From Promethearchaeota archaeon (lineage in GTDB: Archaea; Asgardarchaeota; Lokiarchaeia; Sigyniarchaeales; SOKP01): a stretch of 64,000 bases of DNA. This document shows positions 28,256-36,752 of this stretch, in pieces (position 1 is the first letter of the stretch; each line of letters begins with the position of its first letter). The position numbers and the translations under genes were made by a program. Where the stretch lies: positions 97,093-161,092 of the forward strand of contig JALGVJ010000006.1 of the NCBI GenBank assembly GCA_029838195.1, in the 5' to 3' direction. The notes under the pieces are model-generated. The model did not search any database, had not been told where the DNA came from, and saw only the letters and a program-made list of their open reading frames with translations.

Positions 28256-29794
28256 TCAGCTGGCTTCATCTACTTCCATACCATAACCAATCAATCGATA
28301 CCGCTGGTTTATCACGCGGGAAATGGCGTAAATAAATCCCTTAGGAGGACAAATCGGGGGATTTAATTTTATCTCGTAGGAATCTTTTAAGATCCTGCTT
28401 ACTACGCCTCCCGTCTTTTCTGTCCCGACCACTATCAATAACCTTTCATTATGCTTTAGGGGGTGCACTTTTAACTGCAATTCGCTTCCAATTACCTTAT
28501 CAAATAAAGTAATCTTTAGCTTCACCTTATCCTTAATTTCCGGTAAAGCACCTATTTTCCCCGCAATGTTTCCACTTAACGAATCACCCTTCGTCAGAGA
28601 GGGATCCAGCTTTGTACCAATCCCTATTAGCCCTCCTGGCTTGGCTTTCTCTAATAGATTCCTCCCTTGACTTATACTGGTAACAATGGTTCGAATGGGT
28701 TGATATCCATCTTTTAATCGTAATCCCGGTCGAATTTCTATTTCCTCTCCTACCGAAATCGTGCCTTTTAACACGGAACCCCCTATTACCCCTCCTCTTA
28801 AATCTTCTATGGACGTTCCCGGCTTATTAATGTCAAAAGACCGGGCCACCAAGAATTGAAAATCCTCATTTTCATCCAATTTCGGTGTAGGTATGATTTC
28901 CTCGAATGCCTTCACTACTAATTCCATGTTGGCTCCAAACACCGCCGATACCGGAATGATCGGAGCGTTCTCGGCTATAGTTCCTTTGACGAATTTTTTT
29001 ATTTGATCCCGATTGCGTAAAGCCTGTTCTCTCGACACCGCATCAATTTTATTCTGAATGATGATGATCTTGTCAATCTTCGCAATTTCTAACGCTGCCA
29101 AATGCTCTCTCGTCTGCGGCTGCGGACAGTCCTCATCCGCCGCGATTAATAAACACGCACCGTCCATTAAGGATGCTCCACTTAACATGGTAGCCATTAA
29201 AATTTCATGACCGGGCGCATCCACGAATGAGATGTTCCTTTTAAATTCTAACTTGCCCTTGCAATTTGGACACGTGAACCGTGGTTGGCCTTTTTCTCTT
29301 TTTTGTTCCGCCATATAGTCGGTTAAATATAAATCGCAAGCAGGACAATATAAAATGGTCGTGTTTGAATATCCTAATTTGATGGAAATTCCACGTTCCT
29401 GCTCTTCTGAATGTCTATCCGTCCAATCTCCGGTAAGAGCTTTTACCAGAGTAGTTTTTCCGTGGTCTACATGTCCTACTAATCCAATATTACATTCAGC
29501 TTGAGATTTCATCAATTCTTTTATATTGGTCTTTCTCTTCTCTTTCTTTTCTTTTTTTTTTGTTTTTACTTTTTCTTTTGGTTTTACCATTTCCCCTTGT
29601 TCATTTTCTATTTGTTTAAGGTAATTTTTTGCGTTTTCAATGTATTTTTGAGCGGTAGATTCGCGGATTCCCTTGATTTTAAGGAGGGTTTCTATTGAGG
29701 CGGAGGCGAGGTCTTCGATGGTATTGATTCCCGCTTTTTTTAGGATTTGGGCGGTTTTTTTTCCAATTCCACTGATTTCTTCTAGAGAGGCCAT
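28256..29794 (-). CDS. Translation initiation factor aIF2 gamma with N-terminal HhH domain
   Basis: A 512-residue protein, about 100 residues longer than usual aIF2-gamma. Residues 1-62 form a helix-hairpin-helix pair (ISGIGKKTAQILKKAGI and IKGIRESTAQKYI); 70-92 is a Lys/Glu linker; the GTPase core then begins at MKSQAECNIGLVGHVDHGKTT, where normal aIF2-gamma starts. P loop 107-114, a zinc knuckle (CPAC...CPNC), DAPGH, NKID and the two beta-barrel domains are all present. The factor carries initiator tRNA to the small ribosomal subunit. HhH units bind nucleic acid, so the extension may touch RNA. A start at the internal Met95 is possible, but the upstream frame is well conserved HhH. Confidence 0.95.
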   Translation of the reverse strand: MASLEEISGIGKKTAQILKKAGINTIEDLASASIETLLKIKGIRESTAQKYIENAKNYLKQIENEQGEMVKPKEKVKTKKKEKKEKRKTNIKELMKSQAECNIGLVGHVDHGKTTLVKALTGDWTDRHSEEQERGISIKLGYSNTTILYCPACDLYLTDYMAEQKREKGQPRFTCPNCKGKLEFKRNISFVDAPGHEILMATMLSGASLMDGACLLIAADEDCPQPQTREHLAALEIAKIDKIIIIQNKIDAVSREQALRNRDQIKKFVKGTIAENAPIIPVSAVFGANMELVVKAFEEIIPTPKLDENEDFQFLVARSFDINKPGTSIEDLRGGVIGGSVLKGTISVGEEIEIRPGLRLKDGYQPIRTIVTSISQGRNLLEKAKPGGLIGIGTKLDPSLTKGDSLSGNIAGKIGALPEIKDKVKLKITLFDKVIGSELQLKVHPLKHNERLLIVVGTEKTGGVVSRILKDSYEIKLNPPICPPKGFIYAISRVINQRYRLIGYGMEVDEAS

Positions 29795-29927
29795 GGTTAA
29801 AATTTAAATATAGTAATATTCTTTTAATAGTGAAACTTTTCTCACGCTTTCTATTGTAATGTAATGTGATATTTTTTATTAATTTATTTAAAAACTTAAA
29901 GCTATTTTGTTGAGGGTCGTAAGTTCT

Positions 29928-30167
29928 TTAGCTAATTGTATGGATGGTTTTGATTTTTTGTCCTTGTTTCACCTCTTTTTTATAGGATTCTTTATAACTC
30001 ACCTGTAAGAGACTATCGAAGTAAAAAGTGGAGGTTTGATTGCATGCATCATCGGCATGATGGATGTAGACGGGGGCGGGATAACGACTCGTATCAAGAT
30101 CTTTTGATTCGATTTTAAAAATTATTTTTTTATTACACGCAGGGCAAGTATTAAATCGTATGGGCAC
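29928..30167 (-). CDS. Small CPAC zinc-finger-like protein
   Basis: A 79-residue protein with CPAC near residue 8 and IHHADDAC near residue 37, giving a likely Cys2-His-Cys zinc site, followed by a basic tail. The proline/tyrosine-rich middle (SRYPAPVYIHH) is unusual. I do not recognise the family. It lies 133 bp upstream of the aIF2-gamma start on the same strand. Confidence 0.55.
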   Translation of the reverse strand: MPIRFNTCPACNKKIIFKIESKDLDTSRYPAPVYIHHADDACNQTSTFYFDSLLQVSYKESYKKEVKQGQKIKTIHTIS

Positions 30168-30391
30168 TTCTTGTTCTCTTGTTTAGTTTTAAATGTATTT
30201 TATAAAGAAATAATTGTTTGATTAATTATTAATTTTTTGAGCATTTAGAAAGATTCATGGATTTTTCATGGCATGATTATAAAAAATTGACTGGAGAGGA
30301 TTCCCTCTTTTAATTTCAAAAAAAATGATATTAAATTAGTGTGTAATTATTTTACATTATATTGGAGAAAATATTTCATCCATGATTTAAT

Positions 30392-32566
30392 ATGAACCGT
30401 ATTTGCCGGAAAAGAAGTATTCTATTCTGTCTCGTTGTACTTATTTTAATGGGTTTCTTAATAATTCCCGAATGGGGCAAAAAAAAAGAAATAATTGGTC
30501 CAGCTACGGCAAGTCAAGGAGTTAGTTTATTTACTGGAACGGAGACTAATGCCATTTCCATTAATGCAAGCGTATTGCCAAAAATAAATAATAGTGCGTT
30601 AAATTCTGCTTGGAAAGACACTACCATTGATATGATAATTATTACACCCGATAAATCTGGATTCATAAATGCCATTACTCCCCTCATGGAATGGAAAAAT
30701 CAAAAAGGCGTGACAACAATAATTTTATCTAATTTCTCTAAATATGAAGGGAAAGATACTTCGGAAAAAATTAGGAACATGATAAAATTCTATCATGAAA
30801 ATCATGGTACTCAATGGGTCTTACTGGCTGGCGATGCGGAAGAAGATTTAATTCCTATTAGAAAAGTATATAATCCGGACGTCGTGGAAGTTGGTCAAGG
30901 AGAAAGCGAATATGATGATTGGAGTGATTATTATAAACCTACCGATTTCTATTATGCGGATTTAGATGGTACGTGGGATGATAATGGAAATGGAAAATAT
31001 GGTGAATCCGCTCTCTATACAGGAAGTCAAGATGAGATAGAATGGACGCCTGATGTTTACGTGGGAAGATTTCCCGCAAGCAGTGCGAGTGACTTGGAAA
31101 AAATGGTAAATAAGACCCTCCAATATGAGAAGAATCCTTATGTGGGAACATGGATGAGTCGGATGTTATTAGCAGGAGGAGTTTCCTCCCTTTCGCCCTT
31201 GGAAGATGAGGCAAAATTAACAACGTATATTTGGCAACAACAAGTTCTTTCTGAAATGAATTTCACTCATTTATATCGCACGTCTTCTCCCTATGATCCT
31301 CCCACTCCTCCGGAGCCCAATCAACAACAGGGCTTGACGAGTAATAGCTTTAAAAATCATTTAAATCTGGGCTATTCTACTATTTTAATCGCGGGCCATG
31401 GCTTGCCCACCAAATTTAATGATTATTTTGGCGATATTTATACCAGTTCGGATACCAGCACTAATTATTACATGCCCTCCTTGATCTATTCGGACGCCTG
31501 CTCAACAGCCTCCTATGATAAAACTGACAACAATTTAGGAGAAATTCTTATTAAACGAGTAAATTCTGGCGCCATTGGATTCATTGGGGCCTTGAGAATC
31601 ACGTGGTATTTTGAAAATGATGAAGATTTTGAAATGCTAAATCGAGGAAATGCTAAATTATTCTGGGAAGAATTTTTCCTAAATGAAAAATATCAACCGG
31701 GAAGAGCCTTATATGATTCAAAAGTAGCCTACATGAATAGTTCTTACTTCACGGAAGGAAGAGCCTCCATGAATGATGAGTGGGAGAGAAAAAACGTGTT
31801 ATCCTATTGTTTATTAGGAGATCCCGAGATAGACATTTACACGGATCTTCCCATCGGCATAAAAAACCCCTTTAAGGGAACGATTTATGAATGCGAGCGG
31901 CTGTCGGTGGTGATCAGAAATGAGCGAAATGAAATCGTTCCGGATGCAAGAGTGCACATCTATACTGCTGATGGATATTCCCGAACTTTTTATTCAGATG
32001 CTCAAGGAAGAATTGAATTTCAATTACCTGCTGGAAGAAAATTATATAACGTGACCATTACCGGTCATGATATCCTTGCGTCCCACTTCAATTTTCGCAC
32101 TACCTCCGATAAGATCTCTCCAGAATGCGAAAATCCCATTCTCCAGCCTGTAAATCCCACGGTCTCCGATAATATAACTTTAGGAATCAACGCCGAAGAT
32201 CTACAAACGGGTATTGAAAGTGTTCATGCCGTGCTCTCCAGCGATAATTTCAAGAGTTATACTCTCCATGAATTACACCATGCCTCTAACAATTCTAATG
32301 ATGATTATTATCAAGGTAATATCGATAAATTAAAACCCGGAGAATACTCCATCTTAATATTAGCTCGAGATTTCGCCAATAATACCGAAATATATTACAA
32401 CCAATCCCTCATCCTCTCCATTCCAACCCCTATCATTCAACACGTGTTAAATAACTCGGTATATTTCATGTTTGGCTTTTTAGCACTCTCGCTCTATCTA
32501 ATTTATCACCACCTTAAAGCGTTCAAGAGATTTCAAGAAGAACTACCGGAAACCTCAACACCATGA
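30392..32566 (+). CDS. Secreted C25 (gingipain)-family cysteine protease
   Basis: A 724-residue protein with an N-terminal signal or anchor (about 10-25), a C25 peptidase domain and a C-terminal membrane segment (about 688-706). The domain starts with MIIITPDKSGFINAITPLMEWKNQKG, continues with WVLLAGDAEEDLIP, and has the His-Cys dyad in ILIAGHGLPTKF and LIYSDACSTASYD. C25 proteases are secreted caspase-clan (CD) enzymes. Ig-like beta domains follow (after 495). The layout places the protease outside the cell, anchored at its C terminus, where it could digest external proteins. Asgard genomes often carry such proteins. Confidence 0.9.
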   Translation: MNRICRKRSILFCLVVLILMGFLIIPEWGKKKEIIGPATASQGVSLFTGTETNAISINASVLPKINNSALNSAWKDTTIDMIIITPDKSGFINAITPLMEWKNQKGVTTIILSNFSKYEGKDTSEKIRNMIKFYHENHGTQWVLLAGDAEEDLIPIRKVYNPDVVEVGQGESEYDDWSDYYKPTDFYYADLDGTWDDNGNGKYGESALYTGSQDEIEWTPDVYVGRFPASSASDLEKMVNKTLQYEKNPYVGTWMSRMLLAGGVSSLSPLEDEAKLTTYIWQQQVLSEMNFTHLYRTSSPYDPPTPPEPNQQQGLTSNSFKNHLNLGYSTILIAGHGLPTKFNDYFGDIYTSSDTSTNYYMPSLIYSDACSTASYDKTDNNLGEILIKRVNSGAIGFIGALRITWYFENDEDFEMLNRGNAKLFWEEFFLNEKYQPGRALYDSKVAYMNSSYFTEGRASMNDEWERKNVLSYCLLGDPEIDIYTDLPIGIKNPFKGTIYECERLSVVIRNERNEIVPDARVHIYTADGYSRTFYSDAQGRIEFQLPAGRKLYNVTITGHDILASHFNFRTTSDKISPECENPILQPVNPTVSDNITLGINAEDLQTGIESVHAVLSSDNFKSYTLHELHHASNNSNDDYYQGNIDKLKPGEYSILILARDFANNTEIYYNQSLILSIPTPIIQHVLNNSVYFMFGFLALSLYLIYHHLKAFKRFQEELPETSTP

Positions 32567-32689
32567 ATGGTGTTAACCGGTTATCCCCTTGTGTAAAAAT
32601 TATTTGCCTTGAACATCACGATTTCGTCCTTTCCTCTTTCTTGATCATGACAAGGTCTCCCCTTACCTCAATTATTTATCGCACGGGAT

Positions 32690-32704
32690 AAAGTTTAATA
32701 AATA
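32690..32704 (+). promoter_or_regulatory. Probable TATA box of the permuted 5S rRNA gene
   Basis: AAAGTTTAATAAATA has an archaeal TATA box (TTTAATAAAT, 32693-32702) lying about 30-35 bp before the first base (32731) of the leader stem. Transcription would then start at about 32722-32731, just at the base of the stem. Supports transcription on the + strand. Confidence 0.6.
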
Positions 32705-32730
32705 TCATGTATTTTAATCCTCATAATAAT

Positions 32731-32910
32731 TACCACACTACACGGCACTTAGCAAGCGTCTGGAAGTTAAACCTTTTCGCGTTGATTCAGTACTGCGATT
32801 GAAAATTCGTGGGAAATATCAAATCTGTAAATTCGTTTACGGTCATAGCGAAGAGGGATAATACCTGGTCCCATCCCGAACCCAGAAAACGCTGGAACTG
32901 TCGTGTGGTA
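32731..32910 (+). ncRNA. 5S rRNA precursor: leader/trailer stem with bulge-helix-bulge-like junction
   Basis: Leader and trailer of the permuted 5S pair with each other. The outer stem TACCACAC (32731-32738) matches GTGTGGTA (32903-32910) perfectly; GGCA/TGTC (32744-32747 with 32899-32902) and AGCGT/ACGCT (32755-32759 with 32889-32893) continue it. Then comes a 3-nt bulge AAA (32886-32888), a 4-bp helix CTGG/CCAG (32760-32763 with 32882-32885), and on the other strand a bulge AA(G) (32764-32766) before GTT/AAC. Bulge, 4-bp helix, bulge is the substrate of the archaeal tRNA splicing endonuclease; the second bulge is 2 or 3 nt, so this is a near-canonical or relaxed form. Cutting after the second base of each bulge joins CCCAGAA to GTTAAACC. 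Confidence 0.8.
32766..32887 (+). rRNA. 5S rRNA, circularly permuted gene (3' half before 5' half)
   Basis: The 3' half (GTTAAACCTTTTCGCG..., 32766-32831) precedes the 5' half (TTTACGGTCATAGCG...CCCATCCCGAACCCAGAA, 32836-32887). All five 5S helices form: helix I CTGTAAA/TTTACGG (32825-32831 with 32836-32842) closed by a TTCG loop (32832-32835); helix II GCGAAGAGG/CCTTTTCGC (32848-32856 with 32772-32780); helix III CTGG/CCAG around loop C (32865-32868 with 32882-32885); helix V TTGAT/ATCAA (32782-32786 with 32818-32822); helix IV CTGCGA/TTCGTGG-type with wobble pairs. Joining 32887 to 32766 rebuilds GAACCCAGAAGTTAAACC, the canonical archaeal loop C/helix III text. The mature product is inferred to be circular, about 122 nt. 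The 5S identity is certain from conserved loops; circularity is inference. Confidence 0.93.
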
Positions 32911-32930
32911 AAAATTCCTTTCATTTTAAA

Positions 32931-32950
32931 GATTTTTATATATTTTTTTC
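32931..32950 (+). terminator. T-rich run after the 5S gene
   Basis: GATTTTTATATATTTTTTTC follows the trailer stem by about 20 bp. Oligo-T runs end transcription by archaeal RNA polymerase, so this is the likely 3' end of the 5S precursor. Confidence 0.55.
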
Positions 32951-33141
32951 TCATAAAGTGTATCTTTCTTTTTTCCCAAATATTTTTTAGATGCGTATCT
33001 AGAGTTATTGAATTTAAAGAGGATAAGAATATTTATTTAAGAATAAAATATAAAAACCAATGAATTTAACGTGAATGCTTAATTATTAAACGATAATAAT
33101 AATCAAGTCCGAGAAAAAATGCCGTTAGAAAGGGCCTTTTC

Positions 33142-33654
33142 ATGTCAAACAAAGTAATTATATTTTTTAAATCCATGGGAAGATATTGGTTTCTTTTCTT
33201 ACTTCTTGCTTCCCTCATCGTCTTGTTTTATCATCAACAAGCAGCCTTTATCATGGGTATTATCACGGTTAGCCTTTACTTTCTTTCATTCATGCCTTCT
33301 CTGATTTTTCGGTTTCGCCTCTTAAAAAAAATGAAAAAACACGCAAAAATCGATGATGTCACGTTAGCCAGAATTTCTAAAAAACGCCTTAAGAAAATAA
33401 AAAATTTAATGTTTAAACTGGCAAACCATCAAGAAAAAAAGAGATGGTTGATAATTTATTTTAATAAAAGCTACGTGTTTTATGCTCCTTCCACCGTCAA
33501 GAAAATTAGAGAGCTTCTTCTTGAAGAGGGGGAAAAAAAAGATGAATCGCAAATCTTAAGCAAGTTAAAAGCGCATGATATTAAATCGAAAGAAGAATTA
33601 AGAGCAATTAAAGAAACTCTCATGAAGTTTAAAAAATTAGGGAACAATAAATAA
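33142..33654 (+). CDS. Membrane protein with cytoplasmic helical tail, unknown
   Basis: A 170-residue protein with two membrane segments near the N terminus (about 12-30 and 34-56), then a very basic region and a helical, Lys-rich cytoplasmic part (residues 60-170; ISKKRLKKIKNLMFKLANHQEKK). The tail could bind nucleic acid or the membrane surface by charge. No family is recognised. It follows the 5S rRNA gene on the same strand, about 190 bp after its T-run. Confidence 0.6.
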   Translation: MSNKVIIFFKSMGRYWFLFLLLASLIVLFYHQQAAFIMGIITVSLYFLSFMPSLIFRFRLLKKMKKHAKIDDVTLARISKKRLKKIKNLMFKLANHQEKKRWLIIYFNKSYVFYAPSTVKKIRELLLEEGEKKDESQILSKLKAHDIKSKEELRAIKETLMKFKKLGNNK

Positions 33655-33694
33655 AAGGAAAAGGGAAAGGAAAAAAATAAGCAAGAAAGGGTTC

Positions 33695-34168
33695 TTAAGC
33701 CTTTTTCTTCTTTCTTTTAACTGTTTCTTGAAACTCAAGCAATAAACCAAGAGTATCTTCGGTATCGAAATAAGCAAATCGCTGCTTTCCAATCTGCCCT
33801 TGGTTAATCACATCAAATCCACATCGTTTAAATTCTTCAATGTAGGGATCTAACTCATCGACGAAGAAACTCACGTGCTGGAGTCCTTCTCTTCCTTCAT
33901 CTAAAAAATCTTTATAAATGCACTCACCTTCTTTCCATTCAATTAATTCTATTTGCATGTCAAAAAATCGACTGAATCCCAATTTCAGATTAATTTGCGA
34001 TTTTACGTCCCGATTCATGATCTCATGTCTCACATCATCCATGAAGGTAAATTTCGGCATGCCATAGATCTCTTCCATGAGCTTTGCTTTACTCTCGATA
34101 TCCTTGAACACGAATCCTAATTGAGCAATTTTTAATTCTCCGAGGTTTAAATTTAATTTTTTTTTCAT
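33695..34168 (-). CDS. VOC (glyoxalase/epimerase-like) protein
   Basis: A VOC-superfamily protein of about 157 residues from the preferred ATG at 34168 (MKKKLNLN). It has KIAQLGFVFKDIESKAKLMEEIYGM at the start of the first betaalphabetabetabeta unit and EGLQHVSFFVDELDPYIEEFKRCG at the start of the second, ending in LGLLLEFQE with the usual metal-binding Glu. The first-position His is replaced by Gln in AQLGF, so the metal site may be incomplete. The layout resembles methylmalonyl-CoA epimerase but the substrate is unknown. The frame opens further upstream (34243), but those 25 residues look non-conserved, and GAAGGG lies about 10 nt before 34168. Confidence 0.8.
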   Translation of the reverse strand: MKKKLNLNLGELKIAQLGFVFKDIESKAKLMEEIYGMPKFTFMDDVRHEIMNRDVKSQINLKLGFSRFFDMQIELIEWKEGECIYKDFLDEGREGLQHVSFFVDELDPYIEEFKRCGFDVINQGQIGKQRFAYFDTEDTLGLLLEFQETVKRKKKKA

Positions 34169-34350
34169 GATATTTTTCCCTTCATTCATTTTATTAAGTA
34201 AAATGATATCAAGCATTCTTTTTATATTGATGCGTTTTGGCATGTCTTCTTTCGATTATTTTTTTTTTGGCCGTTGAAAAACGAAATTTTTAATATTCTT
34301 CACCTCATATGTTCATTCATTTAATAATAAATTATTTGCAAGTGAAGTGA

Positions 34351-35562
34351 ATGATCGAATTAAAAACTCATCAAAATTTTCGATATCTCATTTTTGCGAT
34401 TATTTACGTCCATCAAGGGTTCATAGAGGTGTTCATGGCTATTTACATGTCCCTTTATTTAACCAGCCATGGCGTTAGCATCCTATACGTTGGCTTGACT
34501 TTAACCATTGGAAACTCGCCATGGATCGTAAAGATCTTTTATGGCATTCTCTCGGACAGGAAAAAAATAGGGAGAATGGGCAGGAGAATTCCTTACATGA
34601 TCATTGGAAGCATTGCCGCCGCCATATTATTTTTCTTGTTAATTCCTGTAAATCCTCTCTCGAATTGGGCGATTTTCGTATTGTTGATTGCCTTAGCTAA
34701 TTTTTTTAATGCCGTTGCGGATACTTCTACTGATGGCCTGGTCGTAGATACCACGCCCCCCGAAAAGAGCGGTTCAGCCCAGAGTGTATGTTGGGGAAGT
34801 AAATTCGTGGGATATTTAATTGCCTCCATTTTAGTAGGCTTTATCGTGGAATTATTTAGTTGGAGCATTTATTTCATTTTCATGGGATTATTCTTGCTCA
34901 TCCCCATGCCCTTATTATTTATTGCTCAAGAGCCACCCTATGAAATTCCGGAACGATTCCCATGGAACGATCTAAAAGAAACGTTTAAAAAGAGACTCGT
35001 GTGGATCGTGGTGGCCATGTTCATCCTCTCGGAAACGGGATTATATTGCGTCTTATCCATGTTACCGCTTTTTTTATCCTTGGATCTCGGATTAAACATT
35101 AGTATGGTGGGAATCGTCATGTCATTAGGAAGTGCTGGCTTCTTGACCGGATGTCTCATTTCAGGACCGTTGTTAGACAAGCTTTCCCGTCGAATGAGCA
35201 TTGGATTTTCCATGACTTTTCTTGCCTTGATGTTGTTTATTGTTTCTCTGGTTCAAGGGCTTTTGATGGCGTTTATTATCGTGGTAATTGCGGGAATTGC
35301 TTGGGGTTTTCTTCAAATCGCAGAAATGATTCTTTCCATGGATTTATGCAAGCCTTCCATTAGTGCTACCATGTTTTCCGTGTACATGAGCATCATCAAC
35401 ATTGGAATCATGCTAGGGCCTCTATTGGGTGCCGTGTTAGTCGAAACCGTCAGTTTTCGCCCTACTTTCATCATTGCAGCGCTCATCGTGCTTTCTAACA
35501 TCATTTTCATCATTTTCATTAAAGGCACGGAAACCCTCTTTAAAAAAGAGATTGCCATTTAA
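34351..35562 (+). CDS. MFS transporter
   Basis: A 403-residue integral membrane protein with about 12 hydrophobic segments. The cytoplasmic loop between segments 2 and 3 reads YGILSDRKKIGRMGRRIPYM, the MFS signature (GxLsDrxGRR), and its counterpart GPLLDKLSRRMSIG lies between segments 8 and 9. NAVADTSTDGLVVDTTPP in segment 4-5 resembles the AmpG/nucleotide-sugar permease type of MFS, so an AmpG-like or unassigned solute carrier is likely. Substrate not readable. It is divergent from the VOC gene. Confidence 0.9.
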   Translation: MIELKTHQNFRYLIFAIIYVHQGFIEVFMAIYMSLYLTSHGVSILYVGLTLTIGNSPWIVKIFYGILSDRKKIGRMGRRIPYMIIGSIAAAILFFLLIPVNPLSNWAIFVLLIALANFFNAVADTSTDGLVVDTTPPEKSGSAQSVCWGSKFVGYLIASILVGFIVELFSWSIYFIFMGLFLLIPMPLLFIAQEPPYEIPERFPWNDLKETFKKRLVWIVVAMFILSETGLYCVLSMLPLFLSLDLGLNISMVGIVMSLGSAGFLTGCLISGPLLDKLSRRMSIGFSMTFLALMLFIVSLVQGLLMAFIIVVIAGIAWGFLQIAEMILSMDLCKPSISATMFSVYMSIINIGIMLGPLLGAVLVETVSFRPTFIIAALIVLSNIIFIIFIKGTETLFKKEIAI

Positions 35563-35571
35563 GACAATTAA

Positions 35572-35621
35572 AAATGAAATAATATAAATACATATCAAAT
35601 GAGATGATATAAATTTATATC
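35572..35621. repeat. Imperfect 25-bp tandem repeat
   Basis: Two 25-bp units (35572-35596 and 35597-35621), AAATGAAATAATATAAAT... and AAATGAGATGATATAAAT..., differ at only a few bases. They lie just after the MFS stop codon in a convergent spacer (35563-35879), which otherwise shows only a T-run at about 35645-35656 and no gene. Confidence 0.7.
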
Positions 35622-35879
35622 AAGTAGACCAATAACTTCCCTCTTTTTTTTTTTTATTGCCATTCTTTCCCCGGCAACAGCCGTTTTTTTGAGCAAGAGA
35701 GGAAAACAGGAAAAATCATGAAACCTCGTATTAATAGCTCTTGGTGCGAAAACATATTGCTAACGCTTCAATGCCTCATTTCTCGGAAAAAATAAAATAT
35801 CATCAATAAATACCATTAAAAAAGGATTAAAAAAAAGAAATTATAGAATAAAATCACGAAGGAAAATAAAAAAAAACCT

Positions 35880-36164
35880 TTAAATTTTATCTATATCTAA
35901 ATCTCCGAAATTGTAATATTTCCTCACGGGCTTCTTGACTTTCCACGTGCATTTTAACCCCTTGGGAAATTGAACAAGATCCCCCTTCTTAAATTCAATT
36001 TTCTCCCCATTTTCAGCAATGACTTCGACCTCACCATCTAAAATATAACATGTCTCCGTGTCGCCATAGGACCACGGAAATTCACTGACTTCCTTCTCCC
36101 ATACTCCCCACGATTCCACGTTTAATTTTTTTAATTCTTCTTCCGTTGGCTTTTTCTTTTTCAT
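35880..36164 (-). CDS. Cupin domain protein (DUF861 type)
   Basis: A 94-residue single-cupin protein: an N-terminal SWGVWEKEVSEFPWSYGDTETCYILDGEVEV and IEFKKGDLVQFPKGLKCTWKV correspond to the two cupin strands of the Cupin_3 (DUF861, EutQ/ureidoglycine-like) family. The usual first-motif histidines are missing (Thr-Glu-Thr instead of HxH), which is normal in this subfamily. Function is unknown. Confidence 0.85.
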   Translation of the reverse strand: MKKKKPTEEELKKLNVESWGVWEKEVSEFPWSYGDTETCYILDGEVEVIAENGEKIEFKKGDLVQFPKGLKCTWKVKKPVRKYYNFGDLDIDKI

Positions 36165-36264
36165 GGTTTTTACCTCTTTTTAAAAATCATGCTTGAAGTG
36201 TTTTTCTCTTGCTTTAATAATAATAAATCTCCCCATTCTTATAATTTTTTCCCTTTCCCGTGTC

Positions 36265-36723
36265 TCACGTGAAATCTATCTCCAATTTTTTCTCTTGCCG
36301 CAAATAAATGAGATTGACCTTGACTTCACGAGCTTGTTTTCGCAACCTCTTATCATTCGTGGCAAGAAACACTCGTAAATTCGCCGATTTTAATTCCTTT
36401 ACCTTGCGAAGCAAGAACTCATCCGTTATCTCTTCTGCCATCTTTCTCTCTTTGGACTCAACGCAAATGTCATAGCGAGATTTCATTTCCTCCAAATACC
36501 TCAACCCCGCATCATACTGCAAGGCAAATTTCCTTCCCTTCCACCTTCTTCGTTTCGAATTTAACTCATCCAAGACCTGCTGATATATAATAAATCGAAC
36601 AGAGCCTTCTAATTTATCCTCAATCTCTTCTAAATAATTAATCCTATATTGAAAAGGGAGTAAAATAAAATTAGAATCAACAACAACAAGATTTATTGGC
36701 TCTTTCTTTCCTCTTTGCCTCAT
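36265..36723 (-). CDS. PIN-domain nuclease, FCF1/VapC9-like
   Basis: A 152-residue PIN domain: VVDSNFILLPFQY carries the first acidic residue, YQQVLDELN the second, and ATNDKRLRKQAREVKVNLIYLRQ the C-terminal acidic and LRQ motif. This arrangement is that of the archaeal group related to eukaryotic Fcf1/Utp24, which cut pre-rRNA. No antitoxin gene is adjacent, which argues for an RNA-processing role and against a toxin. It is 30 bp from the start of the GTPase transcribed on the same strand upstream, so the two may be cotranscribed. Confidence 0.82.
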   Translation of the reverse strand: MRQRGKKEPINLVVVDSNFILLPFQYRINYLEEIEDKLEGSVRFIIYQQVLDELNSKRRRWKGRKFALQYDAGLRYLEEMKSRYDICVESKERKMAEEITDEFLLRKVKELKSANLRVFLATNDKRLRKQAREVKVNLIYLRQEKKLEIDFT

Positions 36724-36752
36724 TGTCGTTCAAGCGTGCACGTGTTCATGTC

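Noticed and set aside
28151..28366. 71-codon + strand ORF after the small helical protein
   Set aside because: Half of it is antisense to the end of aIF2 gamma; no ribosome site or motif.
32809..33063. 84-codon ORF on the + strand
   Set aside because: It overlaps the 5S rRNA gene, trailer and terminator; the amino-acid text is rRNA read as protein.
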